Below are positions 5,614-6,300 of a stretch of DNA of 6,300 bases, piece after piece (position 1 is the stretch's first letter; each line of letters starts with the position of its first letter). Under the pieces are notes generated by a model. That model ran no database searches. It was not told the DNA's origin and saw only the letters and a program-made list of their open reading frames with translations. Position numbers and translations under genes: made by a program. The stretch comes from an uncultured Bacilli bacterium (lineage in GTDB: Bacteria > Bacillota_I > Bacilli_A > RF39 > UBA660). Location: NCBI GenBank assembly GCA_934130265.1, contig CAKOYC010000067.1, positions 1-6,300 of the forward strand. Direction: 5' to 3'.

Positions 5614-5642
5614 TTGACGAACATATGTTTTTGTAATATTAT
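5614..5642 (+). promoter_or_regulatory. Sigma-A promoter of dinD
   Basis: TTGACG (5614-5619) and TATTAT (5637-5642) are separated by exactly 17 bases, a good vegetative promoter. The LexA site lies between and overlaps the -35, so bound repressor would block RNA polymerase. The gene has a strong GGAGG at 5659-5663, six bases before the ATG. Confidence 0.75.
5618..5631 (+). promoter_or_regulatory. LexA operator (SOS box)
   Basis: CGAACATATGTTTT matches 13 of 14 positions of the Bacillus/Clostridium LexA consensus CGAACRNRYGTTYC; only the last base differs. The core GAACATATGTT is nearly symmetrical. It overlaps the -35 and spacer of the promoter for a DNA-damage-inducible gene, which supports the assignment independently. 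Confidence 0.85.
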
Positions 5643-5669
5643 ATATTTAAAATTTTTTGGAGGTGGAAC

Positions 5670-6082
5670 ATGAATCAAATAAATGAGTACAATGAAACAA
5701 TTTTTGAGAGGATTAAACATACTAATGAATATGATAAGGAATATTGGTATGCTAGAGAATTACAAGTAGTACTAGAGTACAAAAGATGGGATAAATTTTG
5801 TAATGTGATTGAAAATGCAAAAATTGCTTGTGAAAAGAGTAATTATGGAGTTACTGACCATTTTGCCCAAGTGGGAAAAATGGTTAAAATAGGCTCTAGG
5901 ACTTCAAGGAATATCATGGATTATAAGTTGTCTAGATATGCTTGTTATTTATTGTTCAGAATGCTGATTCTAGAAAACAGGTAGTTGCTTTAGGGCAAAC
6001 ATATTTTGCAGTGCAAACTATAAAACAAGAGTTAACAGAAAAAGAATATGATAATTTAACTGAAGATGAGAAAAGATTTTAT
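5670..6082 (+). pseudogene. dinD: DNA-damage-inducible protein D, frameshifted and truncated by a TnpB element
   Basis: The first frame (5670-5984) reads MNQINEYNETIFERIKH, YWYARELQVVLEYKRWDKFCNVIENAKIAC and MVKIGSRTSRNIMDYKLSRYACYL, typical of DinD (E. coli DinD is 274 aa). After L94 the frame is lost: one base is missing at about 5952-5954. The true continuation VQNADSRKQVVALGQTYFAVQTIKQEL is in the frame starting at GTT 5954. That frame reaches EDEKRFYN and then enters the left end of an IS605-type element, stopping at TAG 6110-6112 in its hairpin loop. About half of the protein is missing. DinD in E. coli is SOS-induced and inhibits RecA filament activity; here only the regulation seems preserved. 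The gene/element boundary is placed after TTTTAT (6077-6082) and is uncertain by some ten bases. Confidence 0.88.
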
Positions 6083-6300
6083 AACTTAGAGCGTAAAACC
6101 CACTACCTTTAGGTGGTGGGATGTAAGCAACCACGAAATATATATTTTACTGATAATATTGTTTCTTGGTAAAATAATCAGTATAACAGATACATAGGGA
6201 ATCTGACGAAAGGAGGGACAACGCATGTATCTTACTGTAAAACAGCAGATAAAACATCTGTCTAAGGAAGATTACAAATCAATTAAGGAACTTTGCCATA
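6083..6300 (+). mobile_element. Left end of an IS605/IS1341-type TnpB element (continues beyond window)
   Basis: A hairpin CCCACTACC (6099-6107) with GGTGGTGGG (6112-6120), loop TTTA and one T-G wobble, is the usual left-end subterminal structure of the family. It is followed by GATGTAAGC and, about 105 bases later, by the tnpB start. No tnpA lies between, so it may be a tnpB-only element mobilised in trans, or tnpA may lie elsewhere. A further 7-bp inverted repeat (TACTGAT 6148-6154, ATCAGTA 6177-6183) precedes tnpB. TTTTAT just outside the tip is compatible with a T-rich target motif. The exact first base is inferred. Confidence 0.75.
6225..6300 (+). CDS. tnpB: TnpB RNA-guided endonuclease, N-terminal 25 codons (partial)
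   Basis: ATG 6225 follows AAAGGAGG (6209-6216 area) at a good distance. The product begins MYLTVKQQIKHLSKEDYKSI and continues KELCH, the standard beginning of the N-terminal domain of clostridial TnpB. The catalytic RuvC part is beyond the window. Known role of the family: omega-RNA-guided cleavage at the element's excision site, which helps the element persist. Intactness cannot be judged. Confidence 0.85.
   Translation, partial: MYLTVKQQIKHLSKEDYKSIKELCH

Noticed and set aside
1..6300. tRNA or rRNA genes
   Set aside because: I saw no cloverleaf-type GC-rich segments or conserved T-loop GTTCGAATC-like blocks outside the TnpB element ends.

Overview
The window is strongly A+T-rich and reads with the standard genetic code. 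It carries Gram-positive-style ribosome sites (AAGGAGG, GGAGG), a CwlD-type cell-wall amidase and a Bacillus/Clostridium-type LexA box. Together these suggest a low-GC Firmicute such as a clostridium or an Erysipelotrichia relative. I cannot name the species. Most of the window is an accessory or decaying region: at least four kinds of insertion sequence (IS) and four broken host genes lie in 6.3 kb, with only a few intact genes.

Layout from left to right. Positions 1-158 are the right end of an IS200/IS605-type TnpB element with its probable omega-RNA scaffold. It has cut the start off a TetR-family regulator (160-645). A strong hairpin (711-759) then precedes a badly decayed IS66-family transposase (829-2202) that ends in a terminator. 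Positions 2325-2490 have no gene but hold five successive hairpins, including a minus-strand arrangement that resembles an origin of transfer. An intact unknown gene (2491-3228, minus) points at this array and has its own extended -10 promoter. Positions 3235-3428 hold that promoter and two inverted repeats. Next comes a composite transposase remnant: the N-terminus of an ISAs1-family transposase (3429-3708) joined to the C-terminal part of an ISAzo13-type transposase (3700-4387). The right tip of the latter interrupts a gene of which only about 30 codons remain (4418-4510).

The right part is more chromosome-like: a small unknown protein (4534-4851), the CwlD-like amidase (4929-5594), and a DinD gene behind a textbook SOS promoter. 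dinD is dead twice over, by a -1 frameshift and by insertion of a second TnpB element whose left end and tnpB start close the window (about 6083-6300).

Few genes here work together as a pathway. The clear regulatory logic is LexA control of dinD. The most intriguing unexplained part is the hairpin array at 2325-2490 together with its adjoining minus-strand unknown gene, which may be the remains of a mobilisable element. I see no clearly complete new system. Several frameshifts lie in runs of A, so some breaks could be sequencing errors and not real decay.
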